Assembly (NCBI RefSeq): GCF_000025345.1
Contig: NC_013757.1
Coordinates: forward strand, 2,418,001-2,482,000
Source: Geodermatophilus obscurus DSM 43160
GTDB lineage: Bacteria > Actinomycetota > Actinomycetes > Mycobacteriales > Geodermatophilaceae
Length of the DNA: 64,000 nucleotides
Reading direction: 5' to 3'
Made by a program: the position numbers and the translations under genes
Shown: positions 44,123-53,433 of the stretch, one piece after another
Position numbering within the stretch: the first letter of the stretch is position 1
Layout: each line of letters begins with the position of its first letter
The notes under the pieces: generated by a model
What the model was told of the DNA's origin: nothing
Databases searched by the model: none
What the model saw: the letters and a program-made list of their open reading frames with translations, nothing else

Positions 44123-44389
44123 TCAGCCGGTGGCCAGGCGCTCCAACAGCCGGCGGAGGGTGCGCGCCTCGGCGGAGGACAGGGCGGCGAGTCCGTCGCG
44201 CTCGGGCTCGGCGATCCGCGGGGCCAGCGACCGGCACGACGTCCGGCCACAATCTGCGGCGTGCACGACGACGCGGGGACGATCGGTCGCGTCGACGGTG
44301 CGGTGGAGCAGCGAGCGCTCGACCAGGTGGTCGACGGTCCTGGTCACGATCGGCCCGGGGATCCGGGTTCGGCCGCTCAGGTCGCTCAC
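44123..44389 (-). pseudogene. MarR-family regulator remnant
   Basis: 88 codons covering the winged-helix part and C-terminal helix of a MarR protein: PGPIVTRTVDHLVERSLLHR, then VDATDRPRVVVHAADCGR and LSSAEARTLRRLLERLATG. MarR proteins are usually 140-160 residues; the N-terminal dimerisation helix is missing and the flanking sequence offers no other frame for it. Probably a decayed gene, perhaps the former regulator of the adjacent divergent MFS gene. Confidence 0.6.
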
Positions 44390-44451
44390 GTCCTGACCGG
44401 GGAGTCGGGGCCCGGCGCGGGCGGACGCCGGTCCGCCCGCGTCCCCGTCCC

Positions 44452-45606
44452 GTGACCCGGGGACCCGCCGGCCGGCCCGACACCGCTCGCCTGGTCGCCG
44501 CCGGCGCAGTGGCCAACCTCGCGGTCGGGACGCTGTTCGCCTGGAGCCTCGTGGCGCCCCGGGTGGTGGCTGACGCCGGCGCCCCGCGGGGCAGTGGTCC
44601 GGCGGTCTTCGCGCTCGCCCTCGGGGTCTTCACCGTCGTCCTGCTCGGGGTGGGCCGCTGGCTGGCGCGGGTGGGACCGCGCCGGTTGCTCGCCGCAGCC
44701 GCCCTCGCCGCCGGGTCGGGGATCGGGGTGACCGCCGTGGTGCAGCGGCCCGAGGCCCCGTGGCTGGGGGTGGGGCTGCTGTTCGGCGCGGCCAACGGGC
44801 TGGCCTACGGCGTCGCGGTCGCCCTCGCCGCCCGGGTCCCCGCTGTGCGTCGTGGCACGGCGAGCGGGGTGGTGGTCGGCGCGTACGCGGCCGGGCCGGT
44901 GCTGCTCGGTCTGCTGGCGCCGCGCGTCCTGCCGGTGGTCGGCTGGCGGACCTGCCTGGCCGTCCTGGCCGTGCTCGTCGCCGGTCTGGTGGGCCTCGCC
45001 GCCGCCCTCGCCCCCGGCGGCGCGGAGGGCGAGCAGCGCCGGGACCGGTTCGAGGAGCCGGTCCCCGGGACGACGGTGGCAGCTCTGTGGGTCCTCTTCG
45101 CGGGAGGGGCCGCGCCCGGGTTGGTGGTCTTCGCCACCGCCGCGCCCCTGGCGTCCGCCACCGGGCTGGGTCCCGGAGCCGCGGGAGCAGCGGTCTCCCT
45201 GCTGGCCGCCGGCAACCTGGCCGGCCGGCTGGGCGCGGGCTGGTGGTCCGACCGCGCCGGGCGCCTGCCGGCCCTGGCGACCGCGCTCGCGGCCACCGCC
45301 GTCGCGCTCGCCGGGCTCGCCGTCCGGGCTGCGCCCGCCGTCGTCCTGACCGGTTTCCTCGTGGTCGGACTCGCCTACGGCGGGGTGTCCGCGCTGGTCC
45401 CGGCCGCGACGGCGGACCGTGTCGGGGTCCGCGCCTTCCCGGCGGTCTACGGCCGGGTGTTCACCGCGTGGGGGTGTGCCGGGCTGCTCGCACCGCTCCT
45501 CGCCGCGAGCGTGACCGACGCCGACGGCACGCAGCCAGGTCTGCTCCTGCTCGCCGTTCCCCTGGCCCTCGCGGCGGCCGCGCTGTCCGTCCTCGCCCGC
45601 CGGTGA
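44452..45606 (+). CDS. MFS transporter (OFA-like)
   Basis: 384-residue 12-helix permease. GTG 44452 starts TRGPAGRPDTARLVAAGA, followed by TM1 ANLAVGTLFAWSLVAPRVVA, whose G-x-x-x-A-W-S pattern is typical of oxalate/formate-antiporter-like MFS proteins. FGAANGLAYGVAVALAARV and GNLAGRLGAGWWSDRAGRLP (motif A of the second half) support the fold. The open frame upstream to 42898 is antisense to other genes. Monocarboxylate or oxalate transport is possible. A broken MarR-type gene lies head to head 62 bases away. Confidence 0.83.
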   Translation: MTRGPAGRPDTARLVAAGAVANLAVGTLFAWSLVAPRVVADAGAPRGSGPAVFALALGVFTVVLLGVGRWLARVGPRRLLAAAALAAGSGIGVTAVVQRPEAPWLGVGLLFGAANGLAYGVAVALAARVPAVRRGTASGVVVGAYAAGPVLLGLLAPRVLPVVGWRTCLAVLAVLVAGLVGLAAALAPGGAEGEQRRDRFEEPVPGTTVAALWVLFAGGAAPGLVVFATAAPLASATGLGPGAAGAAVSLLAAGNLAGRLGAGWWSDRAGRLPALATALAATAVALAGLAVRAAPAVVLTGFLVVGLAYGGVSALVPAATADRVGVRAFPAVYGRVFTAWGCAGLLAPLLAASVTDADGTQPGLLLLAVPLALAAAALSVLARR

Positions 45607-45676
45607 CCCCTACACCTCCGGCCGTCGATCCGGCGGGTGGGCGACGCGCATCACCTGACGAATGCAGGACCGCGGA

Positions 45677-45705
45677 TTGTCACAGCTCGATAACGCCGTT
45701 ACGGT
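45677..45705 (+). promoter_or_regulatory. Promoter of riboswitch 2, with inverted repeat in the spacer
   Basis: TTGTCA (45677-45682), 17-base spacer, TACGGT (45700-45705). The spacer and -10 overlap TAAC-gcc-GTTA (45691-45701), a small palindrome that could be an operator. It lies about 50 bases before the aptamer. Confidence 0.65.
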
Positions 45706-45755
45706 CGACGGGTCCGATCGGTCGTTCCGCCTCCCATCGGGGGGCCCGAGCGGAC

Positions 45756-45887
45756 GCCGCCGAGTCGCCCTCAGGGGCGAGCCGGGGACCCACCGCAGAA
45801 CTGGGGTGAATCCCGCTCCTGGACGCACGTCCAGGGGCAGGTAGGGCCGCTTCCCGCCCGAACCCGTCAGCTAACCCGGTAGGCGGC
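45756..45887 (+). promoter_or_regulatory. c-di-AMP riboswitch (ydaO-yuaA type), copy 2
   Basis: Conserved words in order: CCGGGGACCCACCG (about 45782-45795), GGGGTGAATCC (about 45803-45813) and CCCGAACCCGTCAGCTAACC (45857-45876). P1 pairs GCCGCC (45756-45761) with GGCGGC (45882-45887). The same GGCGGC can instead pair with GCCGCC at 45905-45910, just before an ATG with a GGAGAG site. Precedes, at some distance, the paralogue of the gene under copy 1. Confidence 0.92.
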
Positions 45888-45912
45888 CGTCGGAAGAACG
45901 GAGAGCCGCCGC

Positions 45913-45978
45913 ATGGCGTGCCCCTGCCCTGCTGCACCACCCCGCCGGCTCCGGATCCCGGTGCGCCCGCGCACCTGA
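45913..45978 (+). other. Possible leader ORF after riboswitch 2
   Basis: ATG 45913 lies eight bases after CGGAGAG and opens 21 codons (MACPCPAAPPRR...) ending TGA at 45978. It occupies the position the structural gene takes after riboswitch 1. The 200 bases from here to ATG 46179 are otherwise Arg/Pro-rich open frame without recognisable content. It may be a translated leader, a relic of a moved start, or chance. Confidence 0.35.
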
Positions 45979-46178
45979 CCGCACGCGGCCGTCCGCAGCG
46001 GACGCCGCCCGTGGGCCCACCGACCCGAGCACCCGCGCTCGACCGGCTCCTCGCCGCTTCCCCGGTGCGTCCACCCGGCGCTCGTCGCGCGGCCGCAGCC
46101 CCCGCTGCCCGCAGACCTCCGCAGACCCGCGCGCCCTCGTGGCGCCGCTGCGCCCGTACCCCGGAGAGCGCGAACCCC

Positions 46179-47054
46179 ATGGACCGCCGCACCACCACCT
46201 CTGGCCGCACCACCTCTGGCCGCCCCGCCCGCGCGCGCCGCCGCCCCGCCCTGTACCTGGGGGTGGCCACCGCCGGCGCCGTCCTGGCCGGCGTCGTCGT
46301 CGGCACCGAGCCGGCCGCGCAGGCCGAGGCCGCGCCGTCGGAGACCGTCAGCATCGCCCAGGAGCTCGGGCTGACGTCCCGGTCCGGCCCGGTCGACGTC
46401 ACCTCGGAGCTGCAGCCGCTGCAGGACCTCGCCGCCACCCGCAGCACCCGCGAGGCCGCCGAGACCGCCGCCCAGCAGGCCCAGGCCGCCGCCGACCAGG
46501 CGGTGCTCGACCGCCAGAAGGCCGAGGCCGAGGCCGCCGCCAAGGCGAAGGCCGAGGCTGAGGCCGCCGCGAAGGCGGCCGCCGAGGCCGCGGCTGCGTC
46601 CACTGCCGCTGCCGGCCAGGCCGCTCCGGCGCAGGCGGGTGCGGCCGCTCCCGCGGCCGCCGAGCCCCGGGCGGCCGCCGCGGCCGGCGCGGTGGCCAAG
46701 ATCAAGAACTCCGCGGGCCCCGTCGCCGCCGTGGTGCAGGCCGCCGCCAACGCCGTCGTCAGCAACGTGCCCGGCGCCGACTCGATCACCCTGGGCGGCA
46801 CCCGCCCCAGCGCCGCCGACCCGGGCGGCCACCCCTCCGGCCTGGCGCTGGACTACATGGTCATGTCCGACGCCGCCCTCGGGGACGCGATCGTCGAGTA
46901 CCACATCGCCCACTGGGACGAGCTGGGCGTCGACTACATCATCTGGCAGCAGCGGATGCTGTCCTCGCCGAACGGCTCCTGGAAGGCGATGGCGGACCGC
47001 GGCGGCGCGACGGCCAACCACATGGACCACCCGCACGTGAACTACCGGGGCTGA
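46179..47054 (+). CDS. Secreted coiled-coil protein with C-terminal M15-like (ARB-07466-type) domain
   Basis: 291-residue exported protein. ATG 46179 gives an Arg-rich start and a hydrophobic signal (ALYLGVATAGAVLAGVVVG) with cleavage near AAQAEA; a longer GTG form from 45918 would bury the signal and is rejected. Residues 85-150 are an Ala/Glu/Lys coiled coil (AAKAKAEAEAAAKAAAEAAA). The C-domain (about 170-291) is nearly identical in pattern to the protein at 39997: HPSGLALDYM, YHIAHWDELGVDYIIW, HMDHPHVNY. Here a coiled coil replaces LysM. Under riboswitch 2. Probably a peptidoglycan-acting enzyme or its regulator; catalysis is inferred. Confidence 0.85.
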   Translation: MDRRTTTSGRTTSGRPARARRRPALYLGVATAGAVLAGVVVGTEPAAQAEAAPSETVSIAQELGLTSRSGPVDVTSELQPLQDLAATRSTREAAETAAQQAQAAADQAVLDRQKAEAEAAAKAKAEAEAAAKAAAEAAAASTAAAGQAAPAQAGAAAPAAAEPRAAAAAGAVAKIKNSAGPVAAVVQAAANAVVSNVPGADSITLGGTRPSAADPGGHPSGLALDYMVMSDAALGDAIVEYHIAHWDELGVDYIIWQQRMLSSPNGSWKAMADRGGATANHMDHPHVNYRG

Positions 47055-47094
47055 CCTGCGGTTGCCCGCCGCGTCGGCGGGGCAGGACGGCACG

Positions 47095-47727
47095 ATGGGG
47101 AACAGGTCCTCCCGTCCCGTCCCGCCGACCCTCGTCGACGCCAACCGGCTCTGGGTCGACGCGCGCCTGCGCGCGCTGGTGCAGCGCCGCGTCGAGGCGC
47201 CCGTCCTGCTGAGACTCGGCGGGCCGGTGTCCGGCGGCCGGGTGCTGGAGCTCGGCACCGGGCGCCGGGGCACCGGGCTGCGCCTGGCGCTGGAGGTGTT
47301 CGGCGCCGCGCACGCCGACGGCGTCGAGCGGTTCGAGGACAGCGTCGCGGCGTGCCGCGAGGCGGTGCGCGACCTGACCGGGCGGGTCGACGTGCAGCGC
47401 GGCGACGCGACGGCGCTGACCGCGCACGACGGGGCCTACGACGCGGTCTTCGGCTACCACGTCCTGCACCACGCCGACGCCTGGCGGGACGTCGTCCGGG
47501 AGGCGGCACGGGTGCTCCGCCCGGGCGGGCGCCTCTACTCCTGCGAGATGACGGCGCGCATCGTCGACAGCCGGCCGCTGCGGGCGGTGTCCCGCCACCC
47601 CGCCGACGGCGACCGCCCGACCCCGGAGGGCCTGGCCGCCGCCTGCGCGGCCGCGGGGCTCACCGTGGCCGCCCAGGAGACCCGGCTCGCCGGCTGCTGG
47701 ACGGCGCTCGTCGCCACCCGGCCGTGA
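47095..47727 (+). CDS. Class I SAM-dependent methyltransferase
   Basis: 210-residue methyltransferase. SAM motif I VLELGTGRRGTGL near residue 48, acidic end of strand 2 in ADGVERFEDSV, motif DAVFGYHVLHHADAWRDVVR (post-II), ARVLRPGGRLYSCEM (motif III). ATG 47095 with GGCAGGA upstream is preferred to TTG 47062. Last gene before the convergent acyl-CoA ligase. Substrate unknown; small-molecule methyltransferase is likely. Confidence 0.85.
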   Translation: MGNRSSRPVPPTLVDANRLWVDARLRALVQRRVEAPVLLRLGGPVSGGRVLELGTGRRGTGLRLALEVFGAAHADGVERFEDSVAACREAVRDLTGRVDVQRGDATALTAHDGAYDAVFGYHVLHHADAWRDVVREAARVLRPGGRLYSCEMTARIVDSRPLRAVSRHPADGDRPTPEGLAAACAAAGLTVAAQETRLAGCWTALVATRP

Positions 47728-47752
47728 GCGCGCACCGCGCGGGCCGCCCCGG

Positions 47753-49345
47753 TCAACCGGCCAGGTCCGCGTACGTCGTCCGGAGCTCGCGCTTGAGGAT
47801 CTTGCCGCTGGCGTTCTTGGGCAGGCCGTCGGCGACGGCCACGTACCTCGGCGTCTTGTAGCCGGCCAGCCGCTCCCGGCAGAACCGGACCAGCTCCTCG
47901 GGATCGACCGTCTGCCCCGCCCGCGGGACGACGACCGCGGCGACGGCCTCGATCCACCTCGGGTGCGGGATGCTGAAGACGGCGGTCTCCGCGACGGCGG
48001 GGTGCTGGTAGAGGACCTCCTCGACCTCGCGGCTGGCGACGTTCTCCCCGCCGGTCTTGATCACGTCCTTCTTGCGGTCGACGACGGTGATGTAGCCGTC
48101 CTCGTCCATGACGCCGAGGTCACCGCTGTGGAACCAGCCGTTGCGGAACGCCTCCGCCGTCTTCTCCGGGTCGTTCCAGTAGCCGGCCGTGGCGTGCGGG
48201 CTGCGGTGCACGATCTCGCCCTCGACGCCGGGGCCGACCGGCTCGTCGGCCTCGTCGACGATCCGGGTCTCGCTGTTCACCACCGCCGTGCCGGCCGACC
48301 CGGGCTTGCGCAGCTGGTCCTCGGGGGAGAGCACCAGGGCGAGCGCGGACATCTCGGTCTGGCCGTAGAAGTTGAACAGCGCCATGTCCGGCAGCCGGCG
48401 GCTCAGCTCCTCGACGACGGCCACCGGCATGATCGACGCGCCGTAGTAGCCGGTGGCCAACGACGACAGGTCGCGGCGGTCGAAGTCGGGGGAGCGCAGC
48501 AGCCCGATCCACACCGTCGGCGGGCAGAACAGGCTGGTCACCCGCTCCCGCTCCACCGTCTCCAGCACGGTGGCCGGGTCCGGCCCGTCCAGGACGACGT
48601 TCGTCCCGCCCAGGTACAGGTTCGGCATGAGGAAGCAGTGCTGGGCGGCGACGTGGAACAGCGGCAGCGCGTGCAGGGCGACGTCCCCGGCGGTGTAGCG
48701 GCCGTCGACGATGCAGCTGACGTACTGGCTGACCAGGCTGCGGCTGGTCATCATCACGCCCTTGGGCCGTGACTCGGTGCCGCTCGTGTACATCAGCTGC
48801 AGCACGTCGTCGTCGGCGACCGCCACCTGCGGCGCGGAGGCGTCCTCGTGCGCCGTCCAGGTCTCGACCGCCTCCCACCCGCCGGGCAGCAGTCCGCCCG
48901 CGCTGCCCAGGACACCCCGGACCCGGACCGCCTCCTCGCGCTCGGCCAGCTTCACGGCCTCCTGCGCCACCGGCAGCAGTGCGGCCTCCGCCACCAGTCC
49001 GGTGGCCCCCGAGTGCTCGAGGATGTAGGCGACCTCGCCCGCCTGGAGCATGAAGTTGACCGGTACCGCGATCGCGCCCAGGCGCGCGAGGGCGAAGGTG
49101 AGCACGACGTACCCGTCGTCGTTGTGGGACAGCAGGGCCACCCGGTCGCCCTTCGCCACGCCCCGTGCGGTCAACGCGTTCGCCGTACGGTCCGCCGCCG
49201 CGTCCAGCTCGGCGTAGGTGTGCGACCGGTCGCGGTAGCGCAGGGCCGTCCGGCCCGGCGCACGGGCCGCGGAGCGCCGCAGCAGGTCGCCGAGCGCGTG
49301 CCCGCGGGCCTGGGCGATCGTGCTGGTCAGCGTCTCGTCGAACAC
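47753..49345 (-). CDS. Acyl-CoA synthetase (AMP-binding)
   Basis: 530-residue ligase. GTG 49345 with AGGAG six bases upstream. A3 MYTSGTESRPKGVM has Glu where most have Thr, as in several fatty-acyl-CoA synthetases of this group; A5 FYGQTEMSAL, A7 WFHSGDLGVMDEDGY, A8 VDRKKDVIKTGGENVAS and A10 PKNASGKILKRELR. Diverges from a second acyl-CoA ligase over 141 bases that contain a palindrome. Probably activates fatty or aromatic acids for beta-oxidation or for the polyhydroxyalkanoate block downstream. Confidence 0.9.
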   Translation of the reverse strand: MFDETLTSTIAQARGHALGDLLRRSAARAPGRTALRYRDRSHTYAELDAAADRTANALTARGVAKGDRVALLSHNDDGYVVLTFALARLGAIAVPVNFMLQAGEVAYILEHSGATGLVAEAALLPVAQEAVKLAEREEAVRVRGVLGSAGGLLPGGWEAVETWTAHEDASAPQVAVADDDVLQLMYTSGTESRPKGVMMTSRSLVSQYVSCIVDGRYTAGDVALHALPLFHVAAQHCFLMPNLYLGGTNVVLDGPDPATVLETVERERVTSLFCPPTVWIGLLRSPDFDRRDLSSLATGYYGASIMPVAVVEELSRRLPDMALFNFYGQTEMSALALVLSPEDQLRKPGSAGTAVVNSETRIVDEADEPVGPGVEGEIVHRSPHATAGYWNDPEKTAEAFRNGWFHSGDLGVMDEDGYITVVDRKKDVIKTGGENVASREVEEVLYQHPAVAETAVFSIPHPRWIEAVAAVVVPRAGQTVDPEELVRFCRERLAGYKTPRYVAVADGLPKNASGKILKRELRTTYADLAG

Positions 49346-49408
49346 GTTCGTCTCCTGGGGCCCGGCCGTCCGTGGAGGGGCCCTAGAGTGACCCCGGGCA
49401 CAACTTAT

Positions 49409-49420
49409 TCGGACGTCCGA
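49409..49420. promoter_or_regulatory. Palindromic operator candidate between two acyl-CoA ligase genes
   Basis: TCGGACGTCCGA is a perfect 12-bp palindrome in the centre of the 141-base divergent region. Its size fits a TetR-type dimer site such as those controlling fatty-acid catabolism. No regulator gene is adjacent. Confidence 0.5.
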
Positions 49421-49486
49421 CCATCCGGAAGCCGCCGGCGACCGGGTGCCGGCCGGCGCGCGACGAGGCACAGGGGAGGACACCGG

Positions 49487-51190
49487 ATGGACGTCACCGA
49501 GGCCTACCGGGCGAGCCGGGACCAGCTGCTCGGGCTGCGCGGCCGGCACGAGCAGGCGGTCGCCGAGTTCCGCTGGCCCGAGCTCGGGGATCGGTTCAAC
49601 TGGGCGGTCGACTGGTTCGACGCCGTCGCCCGGGACAGCGACCGCCCCGCCCTGGTCCTGGTCGAGGAGGACGGGACGACGACGCGGCGCAGCTACGCGG
49701 AGATGTCGCGCGCGTCGGACCGGCTGGCCGCGTGGCTCGCCGGCCGGGGCGTCGGGAAGGGCGACCCGGTGCTGCTCATGCTCGGCAACCAGGTCGAGCT
49801 GTGGGAGTCGATGCTCGCGGTGGCGAAGCTCGGGGCGGTGATCATGCCGACCACCACCGCGGTCGGCCCGGCCGACCTGGTCGACCGGATCACCCGCGGC
49901 GGTGCCCGGCACGTCGTCTGCAACGCGGCCGACGTCGCGACGTTCGACGAGGTCCCCGGCGACTACACCCGGATCAGCGTCGGGCCGGCCGAGGGCTGGG
50001 CCGACCTGCACGCCGCCGCGGACCTCGAGCACGCCCCGGTGGAGCACCCGGGGACCGCGCCCGGCGACCCGCTGCTGCTGTACTTCACCTCCGGGACGAC
50101 GTCCCGCCCGAAGCTGGTCGAGCACACCCAGGTCTCCTACCCGGTCGGGCACCTGTCGACGGTGTACTGGCTGGGCCTGCAGCCCGGCGACGTGCACCTC
50201 AACATCTCCTCGCCGGGGTGGGCCAAGCACGCCTGGTCCTGCTTCTTCGCGCCGTGGATCGTCGAGGCCACCGCCCTCGTCTACAACTACCGGCGCTTCG
50301 ACCCCGCCGCGCTGCTGGCCCTCGTCCGCGAGCACGGCGTCACCTCCTTCTGCGCGCCGCCCACGGTGTGGCGGATGCTGATCCACGCCGACCTGTCCGG
50401 CGGTCCCGGCGCGCTGCGCGAGGTCATCGGCGCCGGCGAGCCGCTCAACCCGGAGGTCATCGAGCAGGTGCGGCGTGCCTGGGGGCTGACCATCCGCGAC
50501 GGGTACGGCCAGACCGAGACCACCGCGCAGATCGGCAACACGCCGGGGTCGGAGGTCAAGCCCGGGTCCATGGGCCGTCCGCTGCCCGGCGTGCCGGTGG
50601 TGCTGGTCGACCCGATCACCGGCCGCCCGGTCGAGGGGCCGGGGGAGGGGGAGATCTGCCTGGACCTCGCGCAGCACCCGCTCCCGCTGATGACCGGCTA
50701 CCAGGGCGATCCCGAGCGCGCCGCTGAGGCGATGGCCGGCGGGTACTACCACACCGGGGACGTCGCGAGCGTCGACGCCGACGGGTACGTCACCTACATC
50801 GGGCGCACCGACGACGTCTTCAAGGCCAGCGACTACAAGATCAGCCCGTTCGAGCTGGAGTCGGTGCTCATCGAGCACCCGGCGGTCGCCGAGGCAGCCG
50901 TCGTCCCGGCGCCGGACGCCCTGCGGCTGGCGGTGCCCAAGGCCTACGTCACGCTGGCTCCGGGGCACGAGCCGACGGGGGAGACGGCGCTGTCGGTGCT
51001 GCGGTACGCCCGCGAGCACCTCAACCCCTACCAGCGGGTGCGGCGGATCGAGTTCGCCGAGCTGCCCAAGACCATCTCGGGGAAGATCCGGCGGGTGGAG
51101 CTCCGCGCCCGCGAGGAGGAGCTCGCCACCGCCGATCCGCGCTCCGGCGTGGAGTGGCGGGACGACCAGTTCCCCGAGCTCAAGAGCTGA
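49487..51190 (+). CDS. Acyl-CoA synthetase, acetyl-CoA-synthetase-like (medium-chain type)
   Basis: 567-residue ligase. ATG 49487 follows GGGGAGGA. It has the N-terminal FNWAVDWFD found in acetyl-CoA/medium-chain synthetases, A3 YFTSGTTSRPKLVEH, SPGWAKHAWSCFFAPWI, A5 GYGQTETTAQIGN, A7 YYHTGDVASVDADGY, A8 GRTDDVFKASDYKISP and A10 PKTISGKIRR. Thirty-two bases before the acyl-CoA dehydrogenase gene, so ligase and dehydrogenase form an operon able to activate and desaturate the same acid. Confidence 0.9.
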   Translation: MDVTEAYRASRDQLLGLRGRHEQAVAEFRWPELGDRFNWAVDWFDAVARDSDRPALVLVEEDGTTTRRSYAEMSRASDRLAAWLAGRGVGKGDPVLLMLGNQVELWESMLAVAKLGAVIMPTTTAVGPADLVDRITRGGARHVVCNAADVATFDEVPGDYTRISVGPAEGWADLHAAADLEHAPVEHPGTAPGDPLLLYFTSGTTSRPKLVEHTQVSYPVGHLSTVYWLGLQPGDVHLNISSPGWAKHAWSCFFAPWIVEATALVYNYRRFDPAALLALVREHGVTSFCAPPTVWRMLIHADLSGGPGALREVIGAGEPLNPEVIEQVRRAWGLTIRDGYGQTETTAQIGNTPGSEVKPGSMGRPLPGVPVVLVDPITGRPVEGPGEGEICLDLAQHPLPLMTGYQGDPERAAEAMAGGYYHTGDVASVDADGYVTYIGRTDDVFKASDYKISPFELESVLIEHPAVAEAAVVPAPDALRLAVPKAYVTLAPGHEPTGETALSVLRYAREHLNPYQRVRRIEFAELPKTISGKIRRVELRAREEELATADPRSGVEWRDDQFPELKS

Positions 51191-51222
51191 CCGGCGCCCG
51201 TGCACTCCCTGGAGGGACCACC

Positions 51223-52362
51223 GTGACCGTGGATCGTCTGCTGCCCGGCGAAGAGGCCGAGGACCTGCTGGCCCTGGTCCGCGAGGTCGCGGACAAGGAG
51301 CTGGCGACCCGCGTGACGGAGCACGAGCGGGCCGAGACCTATCCCGAGGGGCTGTTCGCGACGCTCGGCGGGCTGGGGCTGCTCGGCCTGCCCTACCCCG
51401 AGGAGCTCGGCGGGGGAGGGCAGCCCTACGAGGTGTACCTGCAGGTGCTGGAGGAGTTCGGCGCGCGGTGGGCGGCGGTGGCGGTGGCGGTGTCGGTGCA
51501 CGGGCTGTCCTGCCACCCGCTGGCCACCTTCGGCACGCCTGCGCAGCAGGAGCGCTGGCTGCCGGCGATGCTGGCCGGTGAGCTGGTCGGCGGGTACTCG
51601 CTGTCCGAGCCGCAGGCCGGGTCGGACGCCGCGGCGCTGGCGTGCCGGGCGGAGGCGGTCGAGGGCGGGTACCGGGTGACCGGCACCAAGTCCTGGATCA
51701 CCCACGGCGGCAGGGCCGACTTCTACGCGCTGTTCGCCCGCACCGGTGAGGGCTCGCGCGGCATCTCCTGCTTCCTGGCGCCGGGGCGGGTCGAGGGCCT
51801 GTCGTTCGGCCGCCCGGAGGAGAAGATGGGGCTGCACGCGATCCCGACCACGATGGCCAACTGGGACGGCGCGCGGATCGAGGCCGACCGGCTGATCGGC
51901 GCTGAGGGGCAGGGCCTGAGCATCGCGTTCTCCGCGCTGGACTCCGGGCGCCTCGGCATCGCGGCGGTCGCCACCGGCCTGGCGCAGGCGGCGCTGGAGG
52001 CCGCGGTGGACTACGCGCACGAGCGCAGCACCTTCGGCCGGAGGATCATCGACCACCAGGGGCTGGGCTTCCTGCTGGCCGACATGGCCGCCGCGGTGGA
52101 CACCGCGCGGGCCAGCTACCTCGACGCCGCCCGCCGCCGGGACGCCGGCCGGCCCTACGGCCGGCAGGCGTCGGTGGCCAAGCTGGTGGCCACCGACGCG
52201 GCGATGCGGGTGACCACCGACGCCGTCCAGGTGCTCGGCGGATACGGCTACACCCGCGACTTCCCGGTCGAGCGGTACATGCGCGAGGCCAAGGTGATGC
52301 AGATCTTCGAGGGCACCAACCAGATCCAGCGCCTGGTGATCAGCCGCTCGCTCGCCCGCTGA
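51223..52362 (+). CDS. Acyl-CoA dehydrogenase
   Basis: 379-residue FAD enzyme that introduces the first double bond of beta-oxidation. GTG 51223 with GGAGGG upstream. YSLSEPQAGSDAAAL and TKSWITHGGRADFYALF are the FAD/substrate motifs, YAHERSTFGRRIIDHQ binds FAD in the neighbouring subunit, QVLGGYGYTRDFPVERYMRE and the catalytic Glu in MQIFEGTNQIQR complete the pattern. Second gene of the ligase-dehydrogenase operon. Chain-length preference not readable. Confidence 0.93.
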   Translation: MTVDRLLPGEEAEDLLALVREVADKELATRVTEHERAETYPEGLFATLGGLGLLGLPYPEELGGGGQPYEVYLQVLEEFGARWAAVAVAVSVHGLSCHPLATFGTPAQQERWLPAMLAGELVGGYSLSEPQAGSDAAALACRAEAVEGGYRVTGTKSWITHGGRADFYALFARTGEGSRGISCFLAPGRVEGLSFGRPEEKMGLHAIPTTMANWDGARIEADRLIGAEGQGLSIAFSALDSGRLGIAAVATGLAQAALEAAVDYAHERSTFGRRIIDHQGLGFLLADMAAAVDTARASYLDAARRRDAGRPYGRQASVAKLVATDAAMRVTTDAVQVLGGYGYTRDFPVERYMREAKVMQIFEGTNQIQRLVISRSLAR

Positions 52363-52559
52363 CTCCAGACGCCCTCCCACCTCGACCCCCGCCGGGACCC
52401 GTCGGGGACGCGCCGGCCCGCCGGTCCCCGTCCTCCTGCGGTCGCCCCAGCGTGTCCCGGCGGCATGCCGGGTGTGTCCCGCCGGCCGAGGCGTGAAGTC
52501 GTAGCCCGGAGCGCCGGTCCGGAGGAACCTGGGCCACTGCCCGATCCCAGGAGGACCCG

Positions 52560-53222
<663 letters not shown>

Positions 53223-53433
53223 TCGACCCCCGTCACGCACCGGCTCCACCCGCCGAGCGACCAGCAGGCTCCCGTCCGCGGACGCGGTGCAGGCCCTCCG
53301 CTGGGATGAGAGCGGCTCCCCCCGAATGGGCGCGGCCGACGTCGCCAGGCATGATGCTCAGGAAGCGTCCCGTGACCCAACGCACAAGGGTCGGAGGTCC
53401 CCAGGAGGGGATCACCGTCTCGGAGGAGACGAC

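Noticed and set aside
45610..45828. Minus-strand 72-codon frame across riboswitch 2
   Set aside because: It overlaps a conserved structured RNA and its promoter and has no similarity or ribosome binding site.
45918..46178. Upstream GTG extension of the second M15-like protein
   Set aside because: It would put 87 Arg/Pro-rich residues before an otherwise standard export signal.
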